Position numbers and translations under genes: made by a program. Shown piece after piece: positions 10,532 through 18,657 of a stretch of DNA of 64,000 nucleotides (positions within the stretch are counted from its first letter, which is position 1; every line of letters starts with the position of its first letter). The stretch lies in NCBI GenBank assembly GCA_016722285.1, contig JADKGI010000012.1, forward strand, positions 17,696 to 81,695. Direction: 5' to 3'. The stretch comes from Saprospiraceae bacterium (lineage in GTDB: Bacteria > Bacteroidota > Bacteroidia > Chitinophagales > Saprospiraceae). The notes under the pieces were generated by a model, which saw only the letters and a program-made list of their open reading frames with translations, was not told the origin of the DNA and searched no databases.

Positions 10532-11083
10532 ATGAAAATTTTCAATTTATTTTCTGTTCTTGTTCTTGCGACAGTCTTTACTTTTACATCTTGTAAAGAA
10601 AAAGCTGCTGATGATGCTAATGCAGCACCTGCAACCGATGCTTCTGCAATGGCAACCACTGACCCTTCAACTATGCCGGCTGCCGACCCTAATGCTATGA
10701 CAGCGGAAGGAGCATCTGCTACACCCGTGCCAACAGGTCCGCTTACTTCTCTCAAATTTGATAATCAAGAGTATGACTGGGGTACTGTGATGGATGGAGA
10801 TAAAGTGACAAAAGCATTCAAATTTATCAATACAGGAAAAGAGCCTCTTATCATTTCAAAAGCAAATGCGAGTTGCGGATGTACTGTACCTGAATGGCCA
10901 AAAGATGCTATTGCACCGGGCAAATCAGGAGAAATCAAAGTTGTATTTGATTCCAAAGGTAAAGGCGCTGTAGGTGGAAGAGATGAGTCTAAGAGAGTTA
11001 CGATCACTGCTAACACAGACCCTGCTGATACTTACCTGACTATCAAAGGTAAAATAGACAAGAAAGCCGACGCAGCAAACTAA
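10532..11083 (+). CDS. DUF1573 lipoprotein
   Basis: A 183-residue predicted lipoprotein. A hydrophobic leader ends in the lipobox TFTSC (Cys at about residue 21). A linker of about 45 residues rich in Ala, Asp, Thr and Pro follows, then a DUF1573 domain (about residues 75-175) with the family signature YDWGTVMDGDKVTKAFKF, the CGC pair in NASCGCTVPEWP, and PGKSGEIKVVFDSKGK. DUF1573 is an Ig-like beta-sandwich common in Bacteroidota envelope proteins; its molecular role is not established. The linker probably spans from the membrane anchor to the domain. The gene stands alone, with its own -7 box and a strong terminator immediately downstream. Confidence 0.85.
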   Translation: MKIFNLFSVLVLATVFTFTSCKEKAADDANAAPATDASAMATTDPSTMPAADPNAMTAEGASATPVPTGPLTSLKFDNQEYDWGTVMDGDKVTKAFKFINTGKEPLIISKANASCGCTVPEWPKDAIAPGKSGEIKVVFDSKGKGAVGGRDESKRVTITANTDPADTYLTIKGKIDKKADAAN

Positions 11084-11106
11084 TATTCGGTTAAAAACAA
11101 TATTTG

Positions 11107-11141
11107 AAAAAAGGCTGTTCATTTACTGGACGGCCTTTTTT
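11107..11141 (+). terminator. Rho-independent terminator after the DUF1573 gene
   Basis: AAAAAAGGCTGT (11107-11118) pairs with ACGGCCTTTTTT (11130-11141) with one G-T wobble, leaving an 11-base loop and ending in a T run. It lies 24 bp after the DUF1573 stop and inside the upstream extension of the prenyltransferase frame, which argues against a start at 11104. Confidence 0.8.
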
Positions 11142-11157
11142 ATGCAAAATAATCAAG

Positions 11158-12018
11158 TTGAAAAATTATTTAAGCCTCATCAAATTCAGTCATACCATTT
11201 TTGCGATGCCGTTTGCCATGGTAGGTTACGTTTTAGCCGTGGCCAAAGAAGGAAGAAGTTTTGATTTAAAATTATTGGCACTTGTCATATTATGTATGAT
11301 TTTTGCCAGAAGTGCTGCTATGGCATTCAACAGATGGCTGGACAGAGACATAGATGCCCAAAACCCCAGAACATCTATCAGGGAAATACCATCAGGCATT
11401 GTTGCAGCTGAAAGTGCACTTATTTTCGTTATTTTCAATTGTAGTTTATTTGTGTTATCGACCTGGTTTATTAACCCCTTGTGCTTTTATCTAAGTCCCG
11501 TCGCTTTGCTGGTGGTTTTGGGGTATTCATACACCAAACGGTTTACATCCTTGTGCCATCTGGTATTGGGCCTTGGCTTGTCTCTTGCACCTGTTGGTGC
11601 TTTTCTTGCTGTCACAGGAAAATTTGAAACAGTTCCTGTATTATTAGGATTCTCCGTATTGTTTTGGGTATCAGGCTTTGACATTATTTATGCATTGCAG
11701 GATGAAGATTTCGACCGAAAGCACCACCTTAATTCTATTCCGGTATTTATGGGTCAAATCAAGTCCTTTAGACTATCTGAATTATTACACTTATTATCAG
11801 CCGCCTTTCTCATTGCAGGATTAGTGCTGGCCAAAGATTATTATGCTTTGAGTTATGTCTCCATAATTGCTGTCAGTATATTTCTGGTGATGTTGGTTTA
11901 TCAGCATCTAATCATAAAACCATCCGATCTTAGTCGGGTCAATGTTGCATTTTTTACAACTAATGGTATCGCCAGTGTTATTTTCGGTACACTTTTTATC
12001 CTCGATCTACTATTTTAA
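11158..12018 (+). CDS. UbiA-family polyprenyltransferase (possibly for menaquinone)
   Basis: An integral membrane prenyltransferase of about 286 residues with some eight hydrophobic segments. Both Asp-rich motifs that bind Mg-prenyl diphosphate are present: NRWLDRDID (N-x3-D-x3-D) and DEDFDRKHHLNSIP. The opening LIKFSHTIFAMPFA is typical of the UbiA-like subgroup often annotated as 4-hydroxybenzoate polyprenyltransferase. In Bacteroidota, which use menaquinone, such proteins may be MqnP-like; the sequence alone does not decide the substrate. I take the TTG at 11158 (MKNYLSLIKF) as start because the longer frame from 11104 crosses the terminator hairpin. The gene converges on rdgB, with stop codons overlapping at 12015-12018. 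Confidence 0.8.
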   Translation: MKNYLSLIKFSHTIFAMPFAMVGYVLAVAKEGRSFDLKLLALVILCMIFARSAAMAFNRWLDRDIDAQNPRTSIREIPSGIVAAESALIFVIFNCSLFVLSTWFINPLCFYLSPVALLVVLGYSYTKRFTSLCHLVLGLGLSLAPVGAFLAVTGKFETVPVLLGFSVLFWVSGFDIIYALQDEDFDRKHHLNSIPVFMGQIKSFRLSELLHLLSAAFLIAGLVLAKDYYALSYVSIIAVSIFLVMLVYQHLIIKPSDLSRVNVAFFTTNGIASVIFGTLFILDLLF

Positions 12019-12596
12019 TCAGACCTGAGTATTAAATATTCTAACAAATATTTTACTGCCTTAGCCCTATGGCTGATTTGATTTTTTATAGTCTGATCCA
12101 ATTCTGCAAATGTATTATTGTACCCATCCGGAATGAATACAGGATCATAACCAAAACCACCTTGTCCTGATTTAGTTTTAGCGATTTGTCCTCTTACAAT
12201 TCCTTCAAATATCCTAACTTCATTTGCAGATTTATATGCGATGACGGTTCTGAATTGTGCTGATCGATCAGAATTTTCTTTGAGATTATCTATCAATAAA
12301 TCCATATTGGCTTCTGGATTGCGCGACACACCGGCGTATCGGGCTGTATGTACGCCGGGTGCTCCATTGAGGGCATCAACTTCGAGACCGGTATCTTCAG
12401 AAAATGACGACTGTCCGGTTTTATTAAAAAGAAATTCTGCTTTAATGAGCGCATTTTCTTCAAGTGTAGAACCTGTTTCGTGTATTTCTTCCTGGATTCC
12501 TAAATCCTTCAGACCCAAAATCTTATATTGAGGAAGTATATGGCGTAGTTCTTCCATCTTGTGATCATTTGATGTGGCAAATGCTATCGTTTTCAT
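12015..12596 (-). CDS. rdgB: RdgB/HAM1 non-canonical purine NTP pyrophosphatase
   Basis: A 193-residue protein that hydrolyses dITP, ITP and XTP to monophosphates, keeping deaminated purines out of DNA and RNA. Family motifs are present in order: AFATSNDHKMEELRHIL near the N-terminus, SFSEDTGLEVDALNGAPGV (the catalytic Glu-Asp region), ARYAG, GFGYDPVFIPDGY and ISHRAKA. The start at 12596 (MKTIAFATSN) is chosen over the in-frame ATG at 12638 because family proteins begin with this strand. It lies 47 bp downstream of the gene at 13072 on the same strand and probably shares its transcript. Confidence 0.92.
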   Translation of the reverse strand: MKTIAFATSNDHKMEELRHILPQYKILGLKDLGIQEEIHETGSTLEENALIKAEFLFNKTGQSSFSEDTGLEVDALNGAPGVHTARYAGVSRNPEANMDLLIDNLKENSDRSAQFRTVIAYKSANEVRIFEGIVRGQIAKTKSGQGGFGYDPVFIPDGYNNTFAELDQTIKNQISHRAKAVKYLLEYLILRSD

Positions 12597-12643
12597 TTTG
12601 GTAAAATCAGCGTTATTTGAAAGCATATACCTTAACAATTACA

Positions 12644-13072
12644 TTATTTTAAAAACATTTCCTGAAGTTTATTCCATAGTAAGACCTTTTTTGACTGGAC
12701 TGCATTGATGTCTTTTATAGGATCACATATCAACATTCTGGACTTCTCAAAATTCAGGATTTCATAATTAATACAATCAACGAATATTCCGATTTGTGAA
12801 GGTTTTATACCAAAAAGAATAATATCCTCGTACACTGGTAATATATTATGAAAAGATATATTCTGATTATCATGTAGTTGTAGTAAAAAAATATCATTTA
12901 CGAAATCGTATTTTATAGCTTCGATCATCTTTTTAAGAGTGGCAGATTCCTCAGGGCCAAAGTGTTCTGTACCCACAACTACTACAAGATGTTTGTATCC
13001 CGATCCTGAAATAGTTAAATCATCAAGACTATTTTCAGGTATCTGAAAAATCTGATCTGTGGTTTCTATCAT
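12644..13072 (-). CDS. Uncharacterised 142-residue protein upstream of rdgB
   Basis: I do not recognise this protein securely. It is soluble, with no signal peptide or membrane segment. A central alternating beta/alpha pattern is visible (KHLVVVVGTEHF, then a helix ATLKKMIEAIKYDF, then NDIFLLQLHD). It ends in a helix with LLWNKLQEMF. The pattern of hydrophobic strand, charged helix, short strands and C-terminal LW-x2-L helix loosely resembles the DNA polymerase III psi (HolD) family, but this is a weak impression. It is co-directional with rdgB with a 47-bp gap. Confidence 0.6.
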   Translation of the reverse strand: MIETTDQIFQIPENSLDDLTISGSGYKHLVVVVGTEHFGPEESATLKKMIEAIKYDFVNDIFLLQLHDNQNISFHNILPVYEDIILFGIKPSQIGIFVDCINYEILNFEKSRMLICDPIKDINAVQSKKVLLWNKLQEMFLK

Positions 13073-13165
13073 CAGAATAATATTTCTAAAATTGTAAAAA
13101 TAAGAAATTTTGTTTGACGAAATTAAAAATCATGACCAAATAATCAAATTTTATAAATTAAGTCG

Positions 13166-13173
13166 TAATTTTG
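13166..13173 (+). promoter_or_regulatory. Bacteroidota -7 box (TAATTTTG) upstream of ilvE
   Basis: TAATTTTG fits TAnnTTTG. It lies 52 bp before the ATG at 13226 and 106 bp before the preferred ATG at 13280, so either start is possible from this promoter. No clear -33 element is seen. Confidence 0.35.
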
Positions 13174-13279
13174 TAGTGCAATGTAATAGTAAGATTTATA
13201 ACTTCAATCATTTAAATACTAAATCATGGAAACTTTGTTGAATTATGAGAATCCCGCTAAAAATATTAAACTTAATCAG

Positions 13280-14335
13280 ATGAAATACCAGATAAAAATA
13301 ACTAAAACGGAAGATTCGGCTATTTCCAAGATGGACTTTAACCATTTGCCTTTTGGTAAATTTTATTCAGACCATATGTTTGTGGCGGATTATATAAATG
13401 GTCAATGGACTAATCTTGAAATACGACCTCTTGCTCCTATACCTATGCATCCCGGTAATATGGCAATACATTATGGCCAATCTATTTTTGAAGGCATGAA
13501 GGCTTCCAGAGATGCAGAGGGTCATCCATTGTTATTCAGACCTGAAATGCATGCTAAAAGAATAAATAAGTCTGCAAAAAGGATGTGCATGCCTGAAATC
13601 CCTGAAGAACTGTTTCTGGAAGCTGTTCACACACTCGTGAGACTTGAAAAAGCATGGATTCCGCCACAGAAGGGATCCGCATTATACATTCGCCCATTCA
13701 TGTTTGCAACTGACGAAACCATAGGTGTTAAGCCTTCTGATACGTATAAGTTTATTGTATTTGTCATGCCGGTTGGTCCTTATTATACCAATCCGGTAAA
13801 ACTTCTGGCTCAGGATAAGTATGTTCGCGCTGTGGTTGGTGGGGTAGGAGAAGCCAAAGCAGCCGGCAATTACGCTGCTTCACTTTTGCCTGCAGCTATG
13901 GCCAAAAATGAAGGCTATGATCAGGTGATGTGGCTGGATGGCGTGCATAAGAAATTTATACAGGAGGTAGGTACAATGAACATATTTTTTGTAATTGGTG
14001 ACGAAATCGTGACCCCAAATCTGGATGGTGCCATCCTGGCGGGTATCACCAGAGATAGCATCCTTATTTTATTAAGAGGCAAGGGGTATAAGGTTACTGA
14101 AAGACAGATATCCATTGATGAAGTTGTTCAGGCTTATGATGAAGGAAAACTGATGGAAGTTTTCGGTACCGGGACAGCAGCGGTGGTTGCCCCTGTTAAT
14201 GAGATACGATATAAAGATCATATCATGAATATAAATCCCGATAACTTCAAAATAGGGCCGATGATTTATGAAACCATCAATGGGTTGAGAAACTGTACTA
14301 TTGAAGATAAATTTGGCTGGATTGTCCCGGCCTGA
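13280..14335 (+). CDS. ilvE: Branched-chain amino acid aminotransferase
   Basis: A 351-residue class IV PLP aminotransferase catalysing the last step of Leu, Ile and Val synthesis and the first of their breakdown. The PLP lysine lies in GVGEAKAAGNYAASLLPA. Other family features are GQSIFEGMKA, LYIRPFMFATD, the phosphate-binding region EVGTMNIFFVI and GTGTAAVVAPV. I prefer the start at 13280 (MKYQIKITKTEDSA) because relatives begin there; an in-frame ATG at 13226 would add 18 residues. Spacing of the hallmark motifs matches the 350-residue bacterial type. It converges on the minus-strand HsdR_N gene with a 21-bp gap. Confidence 0.93.
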   Translation: MKYQIKITKTEDSAISKMDFNHLPFGKFYSDHMFVADYINGQWTNLEIRPLAPIPMHPGNMAIHYGQSIFEGMKASRDAEGHPLLFRPEMHAKRINKSAKRMCMPEIPEELFLEAVHTLVRLEKAWIPPQKGSALYIRPFMFATDETIGVKPSDTYKFIVFVMPVGPYYTNPVKLLAQDKYVRAVVGGVGEAKAAGNYAASLLPAAMAKNEGYDQVMWLDGVHKKFIQEVGTMNIFFVIGDEIVTPNLDGAILAGITRDSILILLRGKGYKVTERQISIDEVVQAYDEGKLMEVFGTGTAAVVAPVNEIRYKDHIMNINPDNFKIGPMIYETINGLRNCTIEDKFGWIVPA

Positions 14336-14356
14336 AGCTAATTTATTTTAGGTATT

Positions 14357-14830
14357 TTACTTGAGTAGCCATTCAGGTATTTCACTGTAAAAAGTATATT
14401 GTTTATTGGCTTCATCCTGATGTGCAAACCAGGTAGTGTGGCCATTTGATACCATCAGATAGGGAGCTCGGAGGACAGAATTATATGATGCTATCTGGTC
14501 AAAGGTGTTCTGTGTGACCGGGACAGCTGAAGCCTTGCATTCTACCAGTATATATGGTTGAATTTCTCTATTATATACCACTATATCAAATCTTCGGGAA
14601 AGATGGTTGACATCAATAAGTTTTTCTACCTGTAACGAATTTCTGTTTATTGTTGTTTTTTCAATAAACCACAAGATAAGCAATTGACGCACCATTTCCT
14701 CGGGCTGGAGGATGAGTTTTTTTTTCCTGACCGGGTCGGTTACATATTTTATGCCATCAAATTCTGAAATGATAAGCTTATCACTTAATTCCAGGAGCCT
14801 GAGATCTATTTTGTTGTCAGAGAAACTCAA
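14357..14830 (-). CDS. HsdR N-terminal domain protein (PD-(D/E)xK nuclease fold)
   Basis: A 157-residue stand-alone protein of the HSDR_N_2 type, related to the nuclease domain of type I restriction subunits. The PD-(D/E)xK core is visible as FDIVVYN (Asp) followed by YILVECKASAVPV (Glu and Lys), with the helix ITEN-like segment NTFDQIASYNSVL after it. Such orphans are common in Bacteroidota and lack helicase and methylase partners; nuclease activity is plausible but unproven. Here the start overlaps the end of the helicase-like gene by 14 bp, so the two are probably co-transcribed and translationally coupled from the promoter near 17178. Confidence 0.8.
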   Translation of the reverse strand: MSFSDNKIDLRLLELSDKLIISEFDGIKYVTDPVRKKKLILQPEEMVRQLLILWFIEKTTINRNSLQVEKLIDVNHLSRRFDIVVYNREIQPYILVECKASAVPVTQNTFDQIASYNSVLRAPYLMVSNGHTTWFAHQDEANKQYTFYSEIPEWLLK

Positions 14831-17150
14831 TGGTGAGTTGCGTTTTAATAATGTTTTCAGAAAGAAGTTCAGATTTTATCCCTGCAAAAATATTTAAGAG
14901 GTTTAGTCCTTTGCTTTCAAATGTGACCCGTGAATCTATGGTATGGAAGATGCATCCAAATTCTTCCAGCCTTTTGACCACTAATCTCTGATATAGAAAA
15001 TCTGAATTATTTGTTGCAGGATGTAGCAAATAATCTTCTGTCATCACATACACCATTGTATCTGTATCTATTAATGCACCGATGAGGGTTTCTTTTATGG
15101 TTTCTTCTGAAGTCAGTTTCTTGATCCCAAGTGTGTAAAAATATTCATGCATACAATCATTATAGTAATCGGAGCAAAATGAAATAATGGTCGCATTTCT
15201 AAGCCTGAACACAGAAGGATTATTATTGAATTGTAACATCTCATCAGCAATATTTCTGACTAATGAAATTCTTCCGGTTGTATGTATTTGTTGCAATGTA
15301 GAATAAGATGGAACATGCTCTTTTGAAAGTGAGTAACCAGAATTATTCATTGTATCATTATATGGAAAAAATGAAATTAAGCTACCGAATTTATTCATTA
15401 TATCAATATTGACATTCGGTTCATTATAGCAAATTAACTCATCGATAGCTCCGTTTTCCAGATCAACCAGATCATCATTGTCTATAATAATACATGGGTA
15501 TAACTGACTCAGAAAGCCAGTATATTTTGTCAAAAAATGTTTCCATAATACAGGGTGATCTGATTTTTTATTTTTAATCAAAGATCTGTACAACCCCGGA
15601 CTGGATTTTTTCAGACCGGAGATTAATATTTCAATTTTGTCGAGCCATTCATTTTTAGACTCATTTATGATATTTTCAGACTTCTTGTCCGAGAAATGTA
15701 AATAATTTGCAGACATATCTTCATTTATCTCAAAATAGTTGATATGATTTTCCAGAATTTTGCTGTAATACCAGACTTCAAACAGGATTAACCATTCCGA
15801 TGGATCAAAAATCTTTAAGGATTTTATTATAATATTGCTTTTCTCATCTATTTCCTGAAGAAAAGAAACCCATTGATAGAAGGTAAGATTTTTTTGGATA
15901 TTTAGCGACATGACTTCAAGATCATAGATCAATCCTGTCAAATGCTCAGCTTGTTTTTTGACGCTAAGTGTATTGAGTTCAAATTTTTGGTTGAAAATGC
16001 CTGAAGTATTGATTTGATCCAACAATAACTGTACATCTTTTTCGAGATCGTCAAGCGTGCTGTCGTGATAATTCAATTTATTAACTGACTTGATGTAATC
16101 TGATGTTAGTTCAGGCATTTTATTCTGCCATACTTCGATTTCTGATTTTATATATTCGAGTGTGGCTGATGCTTCGGTTATAACTTTTACCGGCACCTGA
16201 TTTACCAGTATCTTTTTTTCATAAAGCTGTATGATCAGGCCATTTACTTCCGCTATTATCTTCTGCTCAGTTTTTAAGTTTTCTTTATAAGCACCAGAAA
16301 AAGTGTGCAAAAACCCTTTTGTGTTTTCCGGATTTTTATTCAGATTGCCTATACTGAATGTCAGAAATGCAAGTCTATCTAACACATCCATAGAGTATTT
16401 ACTTGCTGTTTTGACAAATAGTCTTTCAATTTCACTCAGAAAATGACCGTACCTTTCAGCAATGTTCTGAGCTTGTTCATGTAGATTGAATATAGCATAG
16501 CTGAGTTGATGGATATCTTCAGGCTTATTCTTTATAGTATTTAGATTATCGGAAAATTGGTGCTGGCTGAGATATTCGAAATCTCTTTCATAAATAAAAA
16601 TAGCATCAGCAATATTCTGATAAATAGTGTCAAATTCTGTTTCATCAAAATCAAGAATATCACTTTCAATTAAAGAGTTTAAAATATTGGAGTTTTCAGA
16701 TTCTGATTTGGTTAGGTAACCATCCAGTATTTCGCGCCAGGTCTTATCATTCCATATTTTAACATTTCTAAGATTATGATAATAAGCAGTCACTTTCTCA
16801 TGCAGATGATGGAAGTGAAATGTATAATCGGGGTTTACATTTTCTTTATATTGACTGAAAGTACATCTTTCTCTGACAGAATGAAGGTCCGACTCCGTTA
16901 CTGTATGTTGCATGGATACCTTTAATCCAATATCTGATAATGAAAAAGCTTGAAATGCTGCCTGCAGCTTACTTTGAATGTTGGTATCAGAAGATATGAT
17001 CAGTGTTGATTTTTTATCAATAAAATTACTTATTACTCTGAGTATTATGGTATGTATCGCCTGATCATCATCTTTATAGGAAACGTTTACAAGTGTCCTC
17101 GAAGTGTTGATAATAGCATGTTCTTCTTTGGATGATAAGAATTGACTCAT
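14817..17150 (-). CDS. Degenerate SF1 helicase-like protein, 777 residues
   Basis: A large soluble protein with no clear family. Its opening resembles the ATPase start of DUF4011-type superfamily 1 helicases: a region where Walker A should stand (ARTLV-like NTSRTLVNVSYKDDDQAI), followed by ILRVISNFIDKKSTLIISSD and QSKLQAAFQAFSLSDIGL, which match the usual helix plus VLFVSEK strand and GL ending. The GxGKT residues are missing. Further on, CIIIDNDDLVDL sits where DxxIFDEA (Walker B) would be. The middle is long and helical. The C-terminal LYQRLVVKRLEEFGCIFHTI resembles the Vsr-like tail of that group. ATP hydrolysis looks unlikely. The start at 17150 (MSQFLSS) is preferred because a -7 box at 17178-17185 overlaps the ATG at 17180. 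It overlaps the HsdR_N gene. Confidence 0.6.
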   Translation of the reverse strand: MSQFLSSKEEHAIINTSRTLVNVSYKDDDQAIHTIILRVISNFIDKKSTLIISSDTNIQSKLQAAFQAFSLSDIGLKVSMQHTVTESDLHSVRERCTFSQYKENVNPDYTFHFHHLHEKVTAYYHNLRNVKIWNDKTWREILDGYLTKSESENSNILNSLIESDILDFDETEFDTIYQNIADAIFIYERDFEYLSQHQFSDNLNTIKNKPEDIHQLSYAIFNLHEQAQNIAERYGHFLSEIERLFVKTASKYSMDVLDRLAFLTFSIGNLNKNPENTKGFLHTFSGAYKENLKTEQKIIAEVNGLIIQLYEKKILVNQVPVKVITEASATLEYIKSEIEVWQNKMPELTSDYIKSVNKLNYHDSTLDDLEKDVQLLLDQINTSGIFNQKFELNTLSVKKQAEHLTGLIYDLEVMSLNIQKNLTFYQWVSFLQEIDEKSNIIIKSLKIFDPSEWLILFEVWYYSKILENHINYFEINEDMSANYLHFSDKKSENIINESKNEWLDKIEILISGLKKSSPGLYRSLIKNKKSDHPVLWKHFLTKYTGFLSQLYPCIIIDNDDLVDLENGAIDELICYNEPNVNIDIMNKFGSLISFFPYNDTMNNSGYSLSKEHVPSYSTLQQIHTTGRISLVRNIADEMLQFNNNPSVFRLRNATIISFCSDYYNDCMHEYFYTLGIKKLTSEETIKETLIGALIDTDTMVYVMTEDYLLHPATNNSDFLYQRLVVKRLEEFGCIFHTIDSRVTFESKGLNLLNIFAGIKSELLSENIIKTQLTIEFL

Positions 17151-17177
17151 CTTTATATAATGCAGTGGATCAAAATA

Positions 17178-17185
17178 CAAAGATA
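17178..17185 (-). promoter_or_regulatory. Bacteroidota -7 box (TATCTTTG, minus strand)
   Basis: CAAAGATA on the plus strand reads TATCTTTG on the minus strand, an exact TAnnTTTG match 28 bp before the ATG at 17150. It overlaps the ATG at 17180, so transcription probably begins downstream of that codon. Confidence 0.5.
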
Positions 17186-17239
17186 TATAATTTAATTATA
17201 TATAAATTATAATTTATGTGTTTTGTGCGTTACAATGAT

Positions 17240-18493
17240 CTATGTATTAATTTCTTCTCCTTCCATTCTGCTGACGGCAACTGTTGCTATTGCATTTCCT
17301 ACCACATTGGTAGCTGTCCGGCCCATGTCCAGAAACTGATCTATAGGAAGTAACAGGGCTATCCCGATTTCAGGTATCCCGAATCCGGCAATGGTCGCTG
17401 CAATCACCACAAGTGATGCTCGCGGTACAGCCGCTATTCCTTTACTGGTTACCATCAGGACGAGCAGCATAGTGATTTGCTGTGATAAAGTAAGATTGAT
17501 TCCATATGCCTGTGCTATCAGCAAAGATCCGAATGTCATATACATCATACTTCCGTCAAGATTGAATGAATACCCGAGAGGTAAAACAAAACTGGTGATT
17601 TTATCCGGCACTCCAAATCTTTCCAATTGATTCAATAGTTTTGGATAGGCTGACTCACTGCTTGCTGTGGCGAAAGCAAGAATGATGGGCTCTTCGATAT
17701 GTCTGAGTAAACTCCATACTCTCTTTTTTACAAAAATATATCCAAGACCGATCAAAATCGACCATAACAATAAAAGGGCAAAATAGAAAAGTAAAATCAA
17801 TTTACCATACTGAACCATGACCCCGACACCTTTTTCAGCGATGACTATTGAGATAGAACTGAATACAGCCAGTGGTGCAATCCACATGATCATATTGGTC
17901 AGTTTCAGCATCACATGTGCCAGTGAATCCATGGCTGTAATGATTGGTTTTCCTTTTTCGCCGATGCCTGCAAGTGCCAGGCCAAACAATACTGAAAAAA
18001 TTACAATTTGCAAAACCATCTTATGACTTGAGAGCGCTACAAAGATATTTTCCGGTATCAGCTGATCAATAAAATGTTCAAGTGTGAAAGTATCAGTCGT
18101 CACGAGATTTGTGGCAGTTGCTTCAGAAATCTGGTTTTGAAAATCTAGGCCAGGCTGGAAGATATTTACTATAGTGAGGCCTAGAGTTAGTGACATCAGA
18201 CTAGCAAATATAAACCAACCAATTGTTTTTACGCTCATTCTCCCTATGGTTCCTGCATCACCAATACCGGCAACTCCTACTACCAGCGTGCTTAATACGA
18301 GTGGACCAATGATGAGTTTAATAAATTTCAAAAATATAATATTACCATATTTGGCAACATTCACGTATTTTTCAATAAACTCGGGACCTGATGTATAGTT
18401 GAGGACAGTCCCGATTACAATACCACCAATTAGCCCAATAAAAATCCATAAGGCAAGATTATTTTTCTTCTGTTCTGTATCCGGTGCGCTCAC
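17240..18493 (-). CDS. Glutamate/dicarboxylate:cation symporter (DAACS family)
   Basis: A 417-residue inner-membrane transporter of the SDF (GltP/DctA) family with eight membrane segments and two re-entrant loops. The first hairpin carries the serine-rich motif ATASSESAYPKL; TM7 carries the family motif FNLDGSMMYM; the second hairpin has TSKGIAAVPRAS; and TM8 has DQFLDMGRTATNVVGNAIA, whose Asp and Arg coordinate an acidic substrate in characterised homologues. It should take up glutamate, aspartate or C4-dicarboxylates with H+ or Na+; the exact substrate cannot be read from sequence. The gene is downstream of ndh on the same strand but 164 bp away with a hairpin between. Confidence 0.92.
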   Translation of the reverse strand: MSAPDTEQKKNNLALWIFIGLIGGIVIGTVLNYTSGPEFIEKYVNVAKYGNIIFLKFIKLIIGPLVLSTLVVGVAGIGDAGTIGRMSVKTIGWFIFASLMSLTLGLTIVNIFQPGLDFQNQISEATATNLVTTDTFTLEHFIDQLIPENIFVALSSHKMVLQIVIFSVLFGLALAGIGEKGKPIITAMDSLAHVMLKLTNMIMWIAPLAVFSSISIVIAEKGVGVMVQYGKLILLFYFALLLLWSILIGLGYIFVKKRVWSLLRHIEEPIILAFATASSESAYPKLLNQLERFGVPDKITSFVLPLGYSFNLDGSMMYMTFGSLLIAQAYGINLTLSQQITMLLVLMVTSKGIAAVPRASLVVIAATIAGFGIPEIGIALLLPIDQFLDMGRTATNVVGNAIATVAVSRMEGEEINT

Positions 18494-18571
18494 TTTATAC
18501 TAAAATTAAATTAGGATTAAAAAAAGTTAAGGGCGAAAGGTAGATTATTTTAAGAATACCTCCAAAACAAT

Positions 18572-18600
18572 GTCATTTTATTTGGTTAAATTAAAATGAC
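18572..18600. other. AT-rich hairpin between ndh and the symporter gene
   Basis: GTCATTTTA (18572-18580) and TAAAATGAC (18592-18600) form a perfect 9-bp stem with an 11-base loop. It lies just after the ndh stop and could end ndh transcription, but no T run follows on the minus strand, so its role is open. Confidence 0.4.
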
Positions 18601-18657
18601 CTGTTATTTTGAATAAAGCGAGCGCTTAAAAGGTAAAATCGGGAGATCATTGAGAAT

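Noticed and set aside
11104..11157. Longer start (TTG at 11104) for the prenyltransferase
   Set aside because: It crosses a complete terminator hairpin belonging to the gene before it, and the family begins near LKNYLSLIKF.
18572..18600. Hairpin as a definite ndh terminator
   Set aside because: The stem is AT-only apart from its ends and no T run follows on the minus strand, so only a neutral structure is reported.
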